From Notospermus geniculatus (Eukaryota > Nemertea > Pilidiophora > Heteronemertea > Lineidae), in the NCBI GenBank assembly GCA_002633025.1, contig NMRB01001104.1:94024-158023 (forward strand): 64,000 nt of DNA. Reading direction: 5' to 3'. Numbering within the stretch: position 1 is the first letter of the stretch; every line of letters begins with the position of its first letter. A program made the position numbers and the translations under genes. Below, in pieces: positions 11,290 to 22,976 of the stretch. A model generated the notes under the pieces. The model did not search any database and was not told the origin of the DNA. It saw nothing but the letters and a program-made list of their open reading frames with translations.

Positions 11290-13190
11290 CTAGCCCGAGA
11301 GCTGGCGGACATTGACATAGGCCTAACATGAAGAGGTAGACGGTGACGTGTTACCCATATTTCTGTGTGTCCCTTTAAAGCCAATAATAAAATAATTCGT
11401 CTATTGTTGGGGAAAACTGACCGACCGCAACACTCGCCGACTTTACATCTAACATGTCTAAAATGCAATCGTCTTCGACTCGGAAGCTTTCGGCAACCTT
11501 CGGGCAGCCATTATAAGCACCTCGTCCGTATATAGCGGATTAAGTTCGACCACCACATGGTCGGTGATCAGGTCAGAAGTGATGCGGTTGTACCATTGCG
11601 CAGACTAGAAATAGTTCTCTTATAATTTTTTATTGAACTGATGTTGTGTTTGCACAAAATGAGTTATTTCGCAATAAATATTTATACAAAAAACGTTTGA
11701 GTGGTTAAACTGTGCATTTTGCAACGATTTTTATTGAAAAATTCGTATGCATTAGGTGACTGTTTCTCCCTCCCCACCTCGATCACGAAACAACAATGGC
11801 CGCCATAGCTTCACCACTTGAGAAGTTCAACGTGCTGTTATAGCGTGACTAACCCTTCATCAGGTAAGGTAACATGCTTCAACTCATTTTTCTATATGTA
11901 GCAACATTCACAATGCCTAATTGGTGACTTAGATCATTCAAATAGATAGTTTGAACAGTCTTGTCGAACCGATCTTCATCAAAGTAGTTCACGGAGCAAT
12001 ATGGCGCTGTCCGATATACGTCAGAGTTACGATGTTGGCACGAATCGTTCTCTGACGTTCAGATTGGGCGAGGATATATCGTGCCTGGGCATGGACAGGG
12101 TATCAGTCTATAGTGCCTGGGAATTCCAGCTAGGGGCGCTGCGATCGGTGCGAGTCGCGAAATCGGTGTAGGCCTAGCTGCGTCCAACGACATGAAAAAC
12201 TAAATTTCATCAATGTAAACGTTCAAATATATTTTTTAGAATTGTCACTCTCAACATTACCGGTATGTCATCATAATTCTTTCCGACAACCATGCAGTGC
12301 CACCGTCGGATGCCGAGGACAGACGGGCAGGGAACCACTGCAGGTTACCATGTTGGCATGTTATATCCTAAAACGACGACTACAACGACATGGCAGTCAT
12401 AGCACACAAATCATGAAATAAGGCAAATGTAATTCTTCCAAATGAAATTCGTGAACGTTTGAGGGACTCCTCCACACACTCACAAATATCAATATGGTTA
12501 CTTTGATGTTAATAATTACTTCTTTATAGCGTTGGGCGCTTCTGGTAGCAGTTAGACGCAAATTTAGTGCGCCCAGGTTTATAGGCCTATTCCATGTACA
12601 CACACTTGCATGCATGATACTATATAGGCCCCTACACACACATGCACAGTGCAGTTCAAATGAATTGGTCTGCTATTCTAGACCTAGGCCTATTATCCCC
12701 TGGTATAGGCCTACTTGAGCACAAAATATCCTCGTTAGTGTAGTATGGGACCTAGCTAGCTAGGCTTCTTTGCCAGATCACAGGACAGATGCCATGGATA
12801 TGGATAGCCTACCGTAGGCCCCATGGCAGGCAGACCACAGATAGCCACACTTGACCGGTTGACCACACTGGGGCTGACACTCAGTCAGTGGGTCATATGA
12901 ACAAAGACTAGCGAATGCTTTTTACTCCAGATGTATAGAGCATTGCCCAGTCCCAGTGCATTTGATAATCTTTATTCACATGATCCATAGAACCAGTAGC
13001 CTACGAAGAACAGGGCAGGCTGGTGGTTTGATATTAATACCGGTATCTTCATTAAATTCATTTCATCTACATGTATATTTCAGCTATCCGTATCTGTAAT
13101 GTGATCTGTGATGTGAAACATCAGGAAGAGTGGGTGACTTCTAGAAGAATTTCAAGCATCTGAATCCCAGGACAGTTCTCCTGTTACACG
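11290..13190. other. Left-arm stretch without recognised gene
   Basis: It holds TAGGCCTA-rich sequence, a foldback at about 12893-12995 and blocks homologous to 43400-45660. No coding exon is supported. Confidence 0.5.
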
Positions 13191-13364
13191 ATGCCATGAG
13201 AGGTAAGTGTTTATTTGCTTTGATTTTGAGTCAACTTTATTTGACTATGATATACGGTACTGTGACTGTGCCAGTGATCATATTTTGCATTCCTTCTTGT
13301 CAGTGTCAAGTGATTGCATTTGAAAAATGAAATTTTCAAATAATGTAATATCCATTTTTTTCAG

Positions 13365-16300
13365 ATTTGTCCTTCAACTTCCAATGTCCAGAACCAATTC
13401 AAACAGAACCAGGGTTTGTTGAAGAAGCGTCAACTGTTGCCAGGACATGAGCTGAGTAGTCAGGAATGGAATTTCATCAGGTATGCACATGGGTGTGTAA
13501 AAACCTATCAGACAAAGGGCATATTTTGAGAGAAATCAAATGTCAAATTCTTTAGCCAGGACATTTCTTTAGCCAAGTCATAATGGTTAAAGTAAAAAAA
13601 AATGTCAAGGTGAGGAAGAATTAGAGGTATAATGAAAGAATGTTCCTGGAAGGCCTTTTCTTCAGCTCTGTGTGTTACATTCTACTTCAAATCCATCTAG
13701 TCATTGTTTTTTTATTCAAAGACCCCTTGAGGAAGGCACTCCTGATGCTACATGCATGTATTTCATTGAGATGCAAACCAAATGGGAAATGTCCAGTGAT
13801 GTCCGACTTTTTTCTTCCTGAACAGGGGGGAATCGGATGGCCGTTCGAGAGATCAACAAAGCATTGCCCAGCAGTTGTAAGAGCCCAGATGTCAGTGTGT
13901 TAGAGTGAAGACAGCCAAAGGGGACACAATAGCTTAGATTTCAACTGACAGGCTACTGATTTTTGGGGGCGCNCAATGAGGCATTGCCCAGCAGTTGTAA
14001 GAGCCCAGATGCCAGTGTGTTAGAGTGAAGACAGCCAAAGGGGACACAATAGCTTAGTTTTCAACTGACAGGCCACTGATTTTGGGGGTGCAATATGCTG
14101 CATCAGTTGGTGTGCAATGGGCCTAGAAAGGTCGGTGTTCCTTGGATATAAACATCAGATATCAGCTGCACACTATTGCCTGAATAATCTGATGTGGACA
14201 GTTTTTCACCTCATAGAATGTGTCTGCATTTCAGGAATTTACTTCAGATGTTCCTGTCACCGAGAAGCTGCAACGTCGCCATCTTTAGGTCGGACATTGT
14301 TATTAGATCAATCTCGGTAAGTCGAACCCTCTTTCTAAAGCAGATCCCAGTGGAATTCAGATGCCATTCAGACCGAGTCTGATGAAATACAAGTTTTGTT
14401 AGGTGTCATTCGCATAAAAAAACAGTCACCTGCAGATATGCTTTTGCTCACTGGAAACATGTTTTGCCTCAATCAAGAAACCTTTTGTATTATTGTCACT
14501 TTCATCAGGTATTGTGTTGACAGGCGAAATGTTCACGTTGTTCTTATTCGCCCACAGCATCCAGCCCAGTCATCAAGCAGCGAAGACTCCAGTGTCCATC
14601 TGCGAGGGTGATTCATCACGGGTACATACCCAGGAGGATTGGTGCAGCCAGATTTGTCTGAACAGCGTTCTCCAGTTTGGAGGACTTGAAGGTAGGTCAG
14701 AGGAGCAAATCCATTTTCGTGTATTTTAGAACTGAATGTATTTCATCGGCTGGCATGTGTCCATATGACTAGGCCTATTGATATCTCTGTCTGTTTCTGG
14801 GCGGAGATGCAACTGATCCATCTTCAGGCCAAGTTTGGTTGGGTTTTTTACCATTACACTTTTTTTTGTCTCTGTGACCCTTTCAAAAAGAGGGCAGCAC
14901 ACTGCAATTGAGAAATCAATGAAATGAATTCTTTCCTTTTAAAAATGGTGTCAGTGCCCAAAATACTAGCATTAAACCAACCAAACTTGGCCTGAAGATG
15001 CATCAGTTACATATCCGCCCAAAAACAGACAGGTACATGTATCAATAGCCTGAGGTGCAGTAACCTGAGGATAGAAAGGATTTATTGGAAATGAGTGGAA
15101 TTTTCAGGGGTGGCTCCAAACTTTTGTCCTGTAGTGTACCTTTTATGAATACCAGCCACTGTCTCCTGAACTGTGCTCCACAATAAGAACACGATCTCAC
15201 CTGAGCTTGAATTCTAGTTCATCTGTATTATACTTGGAGAGAGGACAGAGTGTACCAGCAAAAAATTGTCTTCCATTTTTCAGGTGTGTGCAGCTCGTGA
15301 GAAGAAGGCAGATCTGAACAGATTTCTCCAGTTTGGAGAACTTGGAGGTAGGTCAGAGAACTGAATGTATTTTTATCAGCTTTGCATGTGACCATATGAC
15401 AAGGCCTACTCCTCGTGCAGGAAGGGGTTGGAGGTACGTGTAGGTGTCGCTACTGCTGAGTTGTCTATTGCCCATCTGAGGATTACTGATTATCAACATC
15501 CCAATTTCCTTGTCTCATACCCTGATATCTGATGCGACAATATAAAAGCCAGGAGACCTACCAAAACATTGCTGACTGTCAGCTCTTGTTCAAAATATCT
15601 AGGGACGATGATGCACTTCCCCTTAACGATGGGGCACAAGGTGGAGATTCAGTGTCACCTGTTCAGTAAGACTTTGCACGTCATTATAAAGGTACTTAAA
15701 CTATGCTTTATTTTGATCAGAATTCAGGGGTAGATGGTGCCACTGTCCCCGAGGCCAATAGTCATCCGTGCTCCAGAACAAGGAACCTGATCTCACCTGA
15801 GTTTGATTGAGTAGACTTGGAGAAAGGATAGAATGTCCTAGCAGTAAGAATGCTCAATATACCACTGTGAGTATTTTCCTGAATTAGATACACTCCCTGG
15901 TGATATTACAGTGGACCCAAGGACACCTCCGGGACTGACAAATGCTGTCCTCAATATTGAGAGGTGTCCTGATTACAGAGGTCAAAATGAATAGAAATGA
16001 TCAAGTTGGGACTAAACTTTGGTGTCCTTCATAGAGACGTGTCCTCCTGGCAGAGGTGTCCTGATTACAGAGGTCAAAATGAATAGAAATGATCAAGTTG
16101 GGACTAAACTTTGATGTCCTTCATAGAGAGGTGTCCTCCTGGCAGAGGTGTCCATTAAGGGAGGTTCCACTGTACATCTTCGATTTTTTCACTTCAGGCG
16201 AAGGTGGTGTGTACTCTGGGTTCCCTGTCCAAAAGACTTTGCAAAGGTACCGGTAAACTGCTTTATTTCTTAATCAGAAATCAGGTGAAGATTTCTTAAT

Positions 16301-16481
16301 CAGAAATCAGGTGAAGATGGTACCATTGAGGCCATCTCACCCGAGTTTGAAATAATAGACTTCAGTTAGGACAGTTCAGGTGTGTGCAGCATCTCTGAGA
16401 AGAAGGCACTTGCCGGTCTTGACAAAGTGGTTTCTATGGGTGCAGATGTATTTGGGTCATGTGAAACAGTGAAGACACTGG
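13365..16481 (+). CDS. Left-arm spliced gene, exon set, decayed
   Basis: Exon candidates with AG/GT borders are 13365-13480, 14235-14316, 14558-14691, 15294-15347 and 16390-16481. Each has a counterpart on the minus strand of the right arm, two of them with identical length (116 and 54). Phases chain 2, 1 and 1 across the last exons. The exon at 14558-14691 is open and reads IQPSHQAAKTPVSICEGD, ending LNSVLQFGGLE. The 15294 exon reads REKKADLNRFLQFGELG, so an EKKAxLxxxLxFGxL cassette recurs. Lesions relative to the right arm are a 13-bp deletion in the second exon and a 2-bp insertion at the start of the last. A separate open stretch ending at about 13902 (REINKALPSSCKSPD) is also shared with the right arm. 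No family is recognised; it is cellular rather than viral in style. Confidence 0.5.
13860..14095 (+). repeat. Local tandem duplication around a single N
   Basis: About 113 bp starting GCATTGCCCAGCAGTTGTAA occurs at 13860-13972 and again at 13980-14095, with the lone N at 13973 at the junction. The right arm has one copy only (about 42545-42690). This is probably an unmerged contig overlap rather than biology. Confidence 0.75.
15907..16174. mobile_element. Tc1-like MITE with internal tandem repeat
   Basis: The ends are TACAGTGG and CCACTGTA in inverted orientation, followed inward by GGACACC words. A unit of about 107 bp (GAGGTCAAAATGAATAGAAA and onward) is tandemly duplicated here but single in the right-arm copies at 38117-38292 and 39849-40022. 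Confidence 0.7.
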
Positions 16482-16504
16482 GTGAGTGGGGTAGGTAATG
16501 TTGG

Positions 16505-16618
16505 TATTCATAAAAGTTAGCAAATGCTTTTACCTAAGATTTGCACTGCGAGGTCCAATGTAAATGTAGTACAAAACTTGAAGCAAAAACATTTGCTAGC
16601 TTTTGTGAATACCAGCCG
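16505..16618. mobile_element. Foldback MITE with GCTAGC-type arms
   Basis: The left arm TGGTATTCATAAAAGTTAGC and the right arm GCTAGCTTTTGTGAATACCA are inverted copies. Right-arm equivalents are at 37690-37818 and 39540-39655. It is a divergent relative of the 762-891 element. Confidence 0.7.
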
Positions 16619-16819
16619 ATGTCTTTCCTCATTATATTGTCTGACAGATCATGATATCAGAGCACCACACTGAGTTGAGAGTTCTTAGAAATCCAAGACA
16701 CAGTCTTTCCATTCCAGGGTGCACTACATGCAGTTCCTGGATTGAGGACAAGAGTAGGAGGAAACCAACACAGATATATTTGTAGCTACGTGTAACCTTT
16801 TGTGACAGTGTAATTCTGT

Positions 16820-17600
16820 GCTGATGACAATACTCTTTCTGTTTTCCACGGTGACCTCGGGCACCTGATCAGCATTCTTGAGACCTCAGCCACTCAGGCT
16901 ACTGACTGGTTCAAGTATAATAGCATGCAGGCAAACCCCAACAAGTTTCAGGCTGTAATTATTAACCAGCATTGTGTCTGAGAAGACTGTGAAGGTGTCT
17001 AAGACTCAAGGGGAACAATATGCTTGAGGTACCCAGGCATAATACGGTTCGTTTCGGTAATAAATCCTTTAGGTACCATGCAACTGTAGTTTGGAATAGC
17101 CTCTCTGATGAAGCAAGATGTAGCACCAGCATTAATCAATTAAAGACACACTTAAAGGGTTGGTACGGCAGTGCTTGCAAATGCTCAGCTTGTAAATCTT
17201 AATTCTCATATGTCTCATATCATATAATTATGTAACATGTTTTTATCTGTTATCTTGGCAGCCATGTGGTTGTTACCAGGATCGATGGAGTGTACCCTGT
17301 CGATTCTGTTAATAACTACCTGGCTGCTCTTCCTACGCGGATCTTCTTTCTAGTCATATGTGCCACTTCTACTAGGCCTATACCTCTTTTACACGGTTCA
17401 TGCTACATGTATAGCCTATTATCTGCGATAACTTCTTTTCTGTTCTTCCTCTTGTTATATTCATTTGATACTTCTTATTTTATGTTGTTATTCTTATCCT
17501 TCCAATGTCTGTATAATAGCTTTATCGGCTAATGTTGTACTTTTATTTAATCCGACAATAAACAAATCTATATTCTATATTCTGTATTCTGCTGCCCTCT
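16820..17600 (+). mobile_element. Non-LTR retrotransposon 3' fragment (CR1/L2-like)
   Basis: The frame at 16820 reads ADDNTLSVFHGDLGHL, the A-D-D catalytic motif of a reverse transcriptase, then ATDWFKYNSMQANPNKFQ, the usual following segment. After a stop, 17020-17202 reads SFRYHATVVWNSLSDEAR, the conserved C-terminal end of CR1/L2-type reverse transcriptases. The tail is AT-rich with repeated TATTCTATATTCTGTATTCTG near 17575. Longer open copies of the C-terminus are at 37117-37344 and 38953-39180 (minus). The 5' part is absent and the fragment is dead. Confidence 0.75.
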
Positions 17601-17635
17601 ATTTTTCGGTTACCCTACTCCACATTCGACTGCGA

Positions 17636-17766
17636 GGGCGATATGCACCAAACGAAGATTATCTTGATCTCAAGTTAAGCCACAACTTTTCTATTTTTGA
17701 GGTGACAATGGAAAAGTTGTGGCTCAGCCTGAGTTCAAGATAATCCTCGCTTGGTGCATACGGCCC
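17636..17766. mobile_element. Foldback MITE, about 130 bp
   Basis: Inverted ends: TGCACCAAACGAAGATTATC and, complementary, GATAATCCTCGCTTGGTGCA. The inner arms share AAGCCACAACTTTTC. A longer version of the element is at 35855-36056. Confidence 0.75.
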
Positions 17767-17839
17767 CGAAGGTTTAATTCTTTTGAGCATCTTCTTACAT
17801 CGCATCATAACGGAAATAAAATGTAAACAAACGAGCATG

Positions 17840-18032
17840 ATGCAGTGGACACTTGGATTTATTGAACACGAACACGCCCATCACCACCGCGTCATCTCGG
17901 GGTCTAGGGTCGACCGGCTGACTGAAAGGTATCAGCAATTTTACAATGAATATCAGAACACCTCTAGTGTAGTTGAAGGAAGCTCGGATAATACACGAGA
18001 TGGCTCCACTCCAATTATTCAAGATACATCAG
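17840..18032 (+). CDS. Possible first exon, His- and Ser-containing, unknown
   Basis: Starts MMQWTLGFIEHEHAHHHR and stays open to a donor-like GTGTGT at about 18033, then hits a stop at 18053. No domain is known and there is no right-arm counterpart. Weak. Confidence 0.2.
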
Positions 18033-18395
18033 GTGTGTGTACCGAATTATATTGATTTCTATTGTCCCCCAAGCGAACTGACTCTCAACACTTGCGCGGC
18101 GAACTTGAGTGAGATGTTGGCGCCATCTATAATTCCAGGGTGGAACTGAGAATAAGTTCACTACACGGAGTGTCGTATTGATTTTACCGGTACACGATAA
18201 CGCGTACCGACTTCATGGATGATCTCATTGCAGATTATGACGACGCTGTTAACGTCACTTCTTTCGAACTTTTCTTTATCATTTTGATCGACTATCAATG
18301 TCCCAAGGCAATGGTGTGAAAGTACATGCAAACTTCGATGCACAGTATGTTTAAACCATTTTTTTCAGCGTCAGCTTTTATTTTATCGTGTGGGG

Positions 18396-19034
18396 TCACA
18401 GACGACATAATTGATTGAAAACATTGATAAGCCGGATAAATACCCCATATACGATCAACAATCTCCAAAACGTTTCATACCACAGAGCAGCTTCTCCGTC
18501 TTGGAAATGTTGGCAAAATCCGTCCCAACCATCGCCTTTTTTATGAATCCACGGAGTAAGGTAAGAGGCGACATATTCACCTACGAAATCAATGATCTTG
18601 TCAACGATTCGCGGAGCCATTCCGCTCTTTTCACAGTATTCCACAGCCGCAACTCCAAACGCATATACAGCAACGATCCGCCCCCAGTTGACGTGCTTGT
18701 CCATAAATAATTCATTGAAAACACTCGTTAGCGTTTTTAGAACATTTGCTTCTGTAATTTGTAATTTTTTAGTCATGCAGCCAAAGAGGATGCTGTGTCG
18801 TTCAGTAATCTCCACGACTACACGCCGCATAGTTTGGGCATATTTGCTGCATGAACGGGAGTTGCTCCTCCGATCGGCACGACGTGGGCCTATAACATCG
18901 CTTGCTATCTCTTTGGCAACCTCTTTTACACGCTCAGGTATTGGGCCATCGACATCCTTATTGGAAGTGACCACATTTTGCCTTCTCGCATCGAAAATTA
19001 ACTTCGGTTGTGAATGATGCGATGGACGGGTCAT
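18396..19034 (-). CDS. Bcl-2 family protein, intronless
   Basis: A 212-residue Bcl-2 homologue expected to control apoptosis at mitochondrial or ER membranes. BH1 is at residues about 108-127 with the signature NWGR (116-119). BH2 is at 162-177 with GWDGF (169-173). A BH3-like helix is at about 64-78 (YAQTMRRVVVEI), although the usual GD pair is absent. A hydrophobic C-terminal anchor is at about 189-206. The start at 19034 is preferred: the upstream MIFSFLFLA part reads like a pyrimidine tract plus AG, i.e. a splice acceptor. Multidomain Bcl-2 genes in animals usually have an intron at the BH2 Trp, and none is present here, which suggests a retrocopy or virus-borne gene. The overall layout resembles anti-apoptotic members (Mcl-1/Bcl-2 type), but activity cannot be read from sequence. 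It lies in the left-arm segment missing from the right arm. Confidence 0.85.
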   Translation of the reverse strand: MTRPSHHSQPKLIFDARRQNVVTSNKDVDGPIPERVKEVAKEIASDVIGPRRADRRSNSRSCSKYAQTMRRVVVEITERHSILFGCMTKKLQITEANVLKTLTSVFNELFMDKHVNWGRIVAVYAFGVAAVEYCEKSGMAPRIVDKIIDFVGEYVASYLTPWIHKKGDGWDGFCQHFQDGEAALWYETFWRLLIVYGVFIRLINVFNQLCRL

Positions 19035-19064
19035 TATGGCTAAAAAAAGAAAAGAGAAAATCAT

Positions 19065-20410
19065 TTAAATACATGTTGAAGGTGGTTGTTGTAGGTTAAC
19101 AATGAGGGTAGGCCCTATAAGGTAATGATAGGTAGAATGACTTTTTTGAAATTCTTAGATCAACCTCGCAATTATTCTACTGTGTTCGGGAAACACGAGC
19201 GTGCGCAGAGGAAAATACGGTGAATCATAGAGTAGTTCATAACACCATACAGTGGTCGGCCACCCTATTGACGGGTATTTCCTCGCTGGCCACATTCTAC
19301 TGCAAAAGAATGGTATTTCAAGAGGTGGTCAACTACTGTATGGTGATCAACCACTCCCTTGTTCACCCTATTGAGTAGATGATTTTTTTTGAATTTTTTT
19401 TGGAGAATATCAGAATGGTTCGGTACATACAAGGAAATAATGTGCATACGACAATTTGTTGAATAAGGTTTGCCACGGCTTATATGTATATTATTTGCGA
19501 TTCGGGACACAAAAATTCAACATACTTATCCCCCCGTCTTCGCTGGAGTCTGTCTGTCCATTCAAGATAAACTGGTTATAACTTCGTCGACTCTATCAAA
19601 TAATTCACTTTTAGAACCGTTATTTTGAACCACAATACCTACAATGCATCAGCTCTTTCGGAAAGGTGCAAATCTTCACTAAGATTAGGGTTAACGGGAT
19701 TTCTCGCAACACTGATCATAACACCTCCTAAATTTTTGATCTCGTCTATTTCATTTTGATATCGTATAGGCTACATCTGCTCTTTTAAATATTTCAATCT
19801 AAAATAACACTTCTTTACCACCAACGAATCCTGAGAAAAAACCCGCCCAAACGAACCAATTTTCTGCATTATGTCTCTGGGAGTCGTCGTCCAGAAGTGA
19901 TCCACTTCGTCTTTCAAACTCTCCAACAAAATTGATCATTAGTCAAACCAAACATACCTTTTTATTCCACGTTTCAGAGGATCAGTTAAATACTCGCCAA
20001 CCGCGTCTTTGCTGGAATCAGCATATAATCATATAATCCGACGAGAATGATGTCACAAATGGTTCGTAATCCATTCATTATATTAAAATAGATGCCACCC
20101 CTTCCACCTCCCATTGCATCACATCAGACCACCGGACAATAGTCCCTTAGTTTTGAACGGATGTTATGTGTCTGACCTCTGAGTCACCTCATGCAAGGGA
20201 TGGTATATACATGTGGTGCATTATATGTGGTGGCCTCAAGATGCTGAAATTAAAGTTGTTTGGTTGAAACAGTTTGGTGTGAACTCAAGTATTCGATGTA
20301 GTATCTCACGTGAGTTTTCATCGCCGTTCGCCAAGTTCGAAGTACCAGTACAGTGAGTATTGATTTTTCGTGTCAGTCTCAGGTAAAAGATCTGCACCAC
20401 GAAATTCCAG
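19065..20410. other. Left-arm-only spacer between Bcl-2-like and C2H2-like genes
   Basis: No gene is recognised. It contains GTGG/CCAC palindromes at about 19255 and 19326-19356, similar to those near other genes of the virus-like block. Confidence 0.5.
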
Positions 20411-21055
20411 ATGACGAAACGCGTCAGACAAGAATATCCAGATTTCTCTGGAGTGCTTTCGTGTAATTATTGCGGGGAAAAGTACCCGAAGTATGACCAC
20501 GGAGCGTTACGCTTACATGAACAGCAACACAGGAGAGCTCAGGCGAGATCGAGAGACATTTCGCACAAACTCAAAACTGATACAGAGCGATTTGAAGAGA
20601 AATATAATCTACGAATAGAAGACACTGGACAAGAAATCTCAAAAGCATCAACCGTGAACTCAATTTCGAGAACCAGTGAATTCGAAAGGAAAAAGTCCCA
20701 TATTGCGAAAACATCAACCTCCGATAAAAAGGAAGAACTCGAGAGAGAAACTGAGATAATCGACGTGGAAGAGGGAGAGCTCGTGAGTCCCAGACAATCC
20801 AAGGAAAAGTCCCTGCCACCCGATACCGATACGAATGATGGAAGGGATGAATCCTTTGTACCAGACATGATGCCGAAGCTTCCGAAGAAAGGAGATAAAC
20901 CGAGAAGGGAGTCCGCACGACCCTATACTCTGTTCAGAAACCGCGTGTGGTCATTTCCAGACGGCACGTTTTGCAACGAACAATCCTCTTATGTTTTCAA
21001 GGACGTAGTAAACTTTCGAGATGCTCGGACACAAACGACAGAAAAATCATCGTAA
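20411..21055 (+). CDS. C2H2-like, charged protein of unknown function
   Basis: A single intronless frame of 214 residues. Near the N-terminus (18-40), CNYCGEKYPKYDHGALRLH plus a further His four residues on gives a C2H2-type zinc finger with long spacing. The middle is charged and Ser/Thr/Glu-rich (about 50-160). The C-terminal part (FRNRVWSFPDGTFCNEQSSY) is the best conserved: it survives as a remnant in the right arm at 35508-35583. An AATAAA signal follows at about 21220. DNA or RNA binding is a guess. It belongs to the intronless virus-like block. Confidence 0.6.
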   Translation: MTKRVRQEYPDFSGVLSCNYCGEKYPKYDHGALRLHEQQHRRAQARSRDISHKLKTDTERFEEKYNLRIEDTGQEISKASTVNSISRTSEFERKKSHIAKTSTSDKKEELERETEIIDVEEGELVSPRQSKEKSLPPDTDTNDGRDESFVPDMMPKLPKKGDKPRRESARPYTLFRNRVWSFPDGTFCNEQSSYVFKDVVNFRDARTQTTEKSS

Positions 21056-21924
21056 TAGGATTTACACACGTCATGAAATTTTGGAACCGCGTTGGTATGA
21101 AGTTAACCCTTGGACCACAAAGGGTTCGTAATAGCGGGGTGAGGGGGGTTGTATTTGTATTGTCAAGGTCAAATCCAAGGTCATATATCCATACTGGGTT
21201 TATCCCGCAATGATTATCAATAAAAGATGTAAAATATTATTATCTTGTCTCTTCATGACTTATTCAAGTTTAGCGGAGGTAGCAGTAAAGTGTCACCCAT
21301 GCAGTAAAAAGTGTTCACTTCTATATTGTTGAATGACGAATTACGGTGCATGGGTGTAGAAACCAATCACCAGAGATTAAATCACCAGAGATTAGATTGT
21401 AACAATAGGATCATTTGATCTCAGGACAGTTTTTCCTATGACATTCTTTCATTTCACACCGGCTATGAGGCAGTTTTGCCCATTTACTGACGTCAGACTT
21501 TAACTGGCGAAGTGGCGAGGAAATTGAGTGGCTTCTTTGGCCACATGCATGGGAAGAGTCCCACCGACTTCAGGGAGAAATTGAACCGATTGGACAGCGT
21601 GAATATCACGGGTGCTACCACTTGTGGCGACGTCTTTCCTCATCATGAAAAAAAAGAGATCGTAACCTTGTCCATTGTTCTAACACTTGTCTGTGTGATG
21701 CCACCAATCCCAGGTCATTTCACCTGGATATCGCCTCCCTTAAAGCCAGGAATTCACCATTGATTTTCAAGCTGATTTTGCGTTGCAACTGCACTCGATC
21801 GCCGCAGTGAACTCGCTAGACGTGATTTCCACCAATGGTGAAGATGTGGTCGGTAATTGCGAACGTATTCAATTGCGGGTAGCAGGCCAAAGCAAGTCAC
21901 AACACAGAACATCAGCAGTGGATT

Positions 21925-22063
21925 CCTAGCTTTAGCCAGGCGCACATGACGGTGTGCGGTAAATCTCGATGCAGTAGGGATGTTTTTAAAGTCAACTGAC
22001 CCAACGCTGTTAAAAACACCCTCATCGGATCGAGATTTACCGCACACGTGTGCCTGGCTTTAG
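21925..22063. mobile_element. Foldback element
   Basis: The arms contain TAGCCAGGCGCAC and GTGTGCGGTAAATCTCGAT on one side and ATCGAGATTTACCGCACAC plus GTGTGCCTGGCTTTA on the other. The loop contains GTAGGGATGTTTTTAA and GACTGACCCA-type words that recur at about 22130-22200. Confidence 0.7.
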
Positions 22064-22205
22064 GGCCGACTTTGAACCCCCATTGGCCGTCATTATCAAA
22101 CTCCGAGCCCGTCCGATGTGGCAAAACGTAGGGATGTTTTTAAGGTCGACTGACCCAGTCTGCTGGACTCACCATTCAGTCGGGTCAGTTGACTTTAAAC
22201 CCCCC

Positions 22206-22352
22206 NNNNNNNNNNNNNNNNNNNNNNNNNNNNNNNNNNNNNNNNNNNNNNNNNNNNNNNNNNNNNNNNNNNNNNNNNNNNNNNNNNNNNNNNNNNNNNN
22301 NNNNNNNNNNNNNNNNNNNNNNNNNNNNNNNNNNNNNNNNNNNNNNNNNNNN
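22206..22352. other. Assembly gap (147 N)
   Basis: Run of N. It removes the 3' end of the RING-like gene on the minus strand. Frames crossing it are meaningless there. Confidence 0.99.
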
Positions 22353-22632
22353 GTGGTGGCGTTGGTGGTGAAAAGTCCGGCATCAGGATATGAGCTGGCG
22401 GATTGCACGTACAAAAACAACTGCATAAGTGGATGTTCTGGTCTTCGGTTCTTCTTCCTACTTCTGTCTGTAACCACGAGAGGATGCAGTCGGCGCAGAC
22501 TTCGCTCTGACATCCAACGCAGGCAAGTAATATCGTAAACGCCATACACTGTTGGCAATGACCATATAAAATGATGTTCGGAAGTGGTTCATGTACAATT
22601 CTTGAATCGACTAAATTGAATACTTGTTCCAT
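22353..22632 (-). CDS. Cys-rich RING-like protein, left copy, 3' end in gap
   Basis: Starts MEQVFNLVDSRIV and aligns along its length with the right-arm copy at 34994-35275. The Cys ladder is conserved: CxxC, CxxC, CxxC and then CxCxCxC (CSCFCTC). This resembles a small zinc-binding, RING-like or treble-clef fold, but no His ligand is seen, so RING ubiquitin-ligase activity is not established. The reading frame enters the N gap, so the end is unknown. A TATA box lies 44 bp upstream, exactly as in the right copy. Confidence 0.65.
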
Positions 22633-22670
22633 TTTGGATGAATGAAGGATAGTTGACGGCGTCCTGGCAT

Positions 22671-22676
22671 TTTATA
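22671..22676 (-). promoter_or_regulatory. TATA box for the left RING-like gene
   Basis: TATAAA on the minus strand within GGCTATAAAATG, 44 bp before the ATG at 22632. The right copy has GCTATAAAAAATG at the same distance. Confidence 0.6.
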
Positions 22677-22976
22677 GCCAACGATAAGGTTTATGCGACC
22701 TGTCACATCAAGTCGCCCTAAAGTTGATTGGTTGAGACCAAATTTCCTCAATTTCAATAGGTCAATTTGATCAGTATGGCTGACCACATCCGGGTATTAA
22801 ATTCAGGCGGTGCCACCCGTAGGCGTTGCCGTGCGCACCGTTGGTCATGGTTAGTGCGATTCCCTTTTGTGATTGACTCAGCGAATAATTGGTTCTGTCC
22901 CCGCCCATGTCATCATAAACAGCAGACATTGACCTGTAAGAGTGTACAGGGCATAATGCCAATAGCATGAGTTTTT

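Noticed and set aside
18592-19017. 141-codon plus-strand ORF opposite the Bcl-2-like gene
   Set aside because: Shadow of the Bcl-2 frame, which has recognisable BH1 and BH2 motifs.
20539-20918. Minus-strand ORFs opposite the C2H2-like gene
   Set aside because: Ser-rich shadows of the charged coding strand; no conservation in the right arm.
22195-22558. Frames bridging the gap at 22206-22352
   Set aside because: Only the MEQVFNL frame from 22632 to the gap edge is supported, by its right-arm copy. The other frames are shadows or N.
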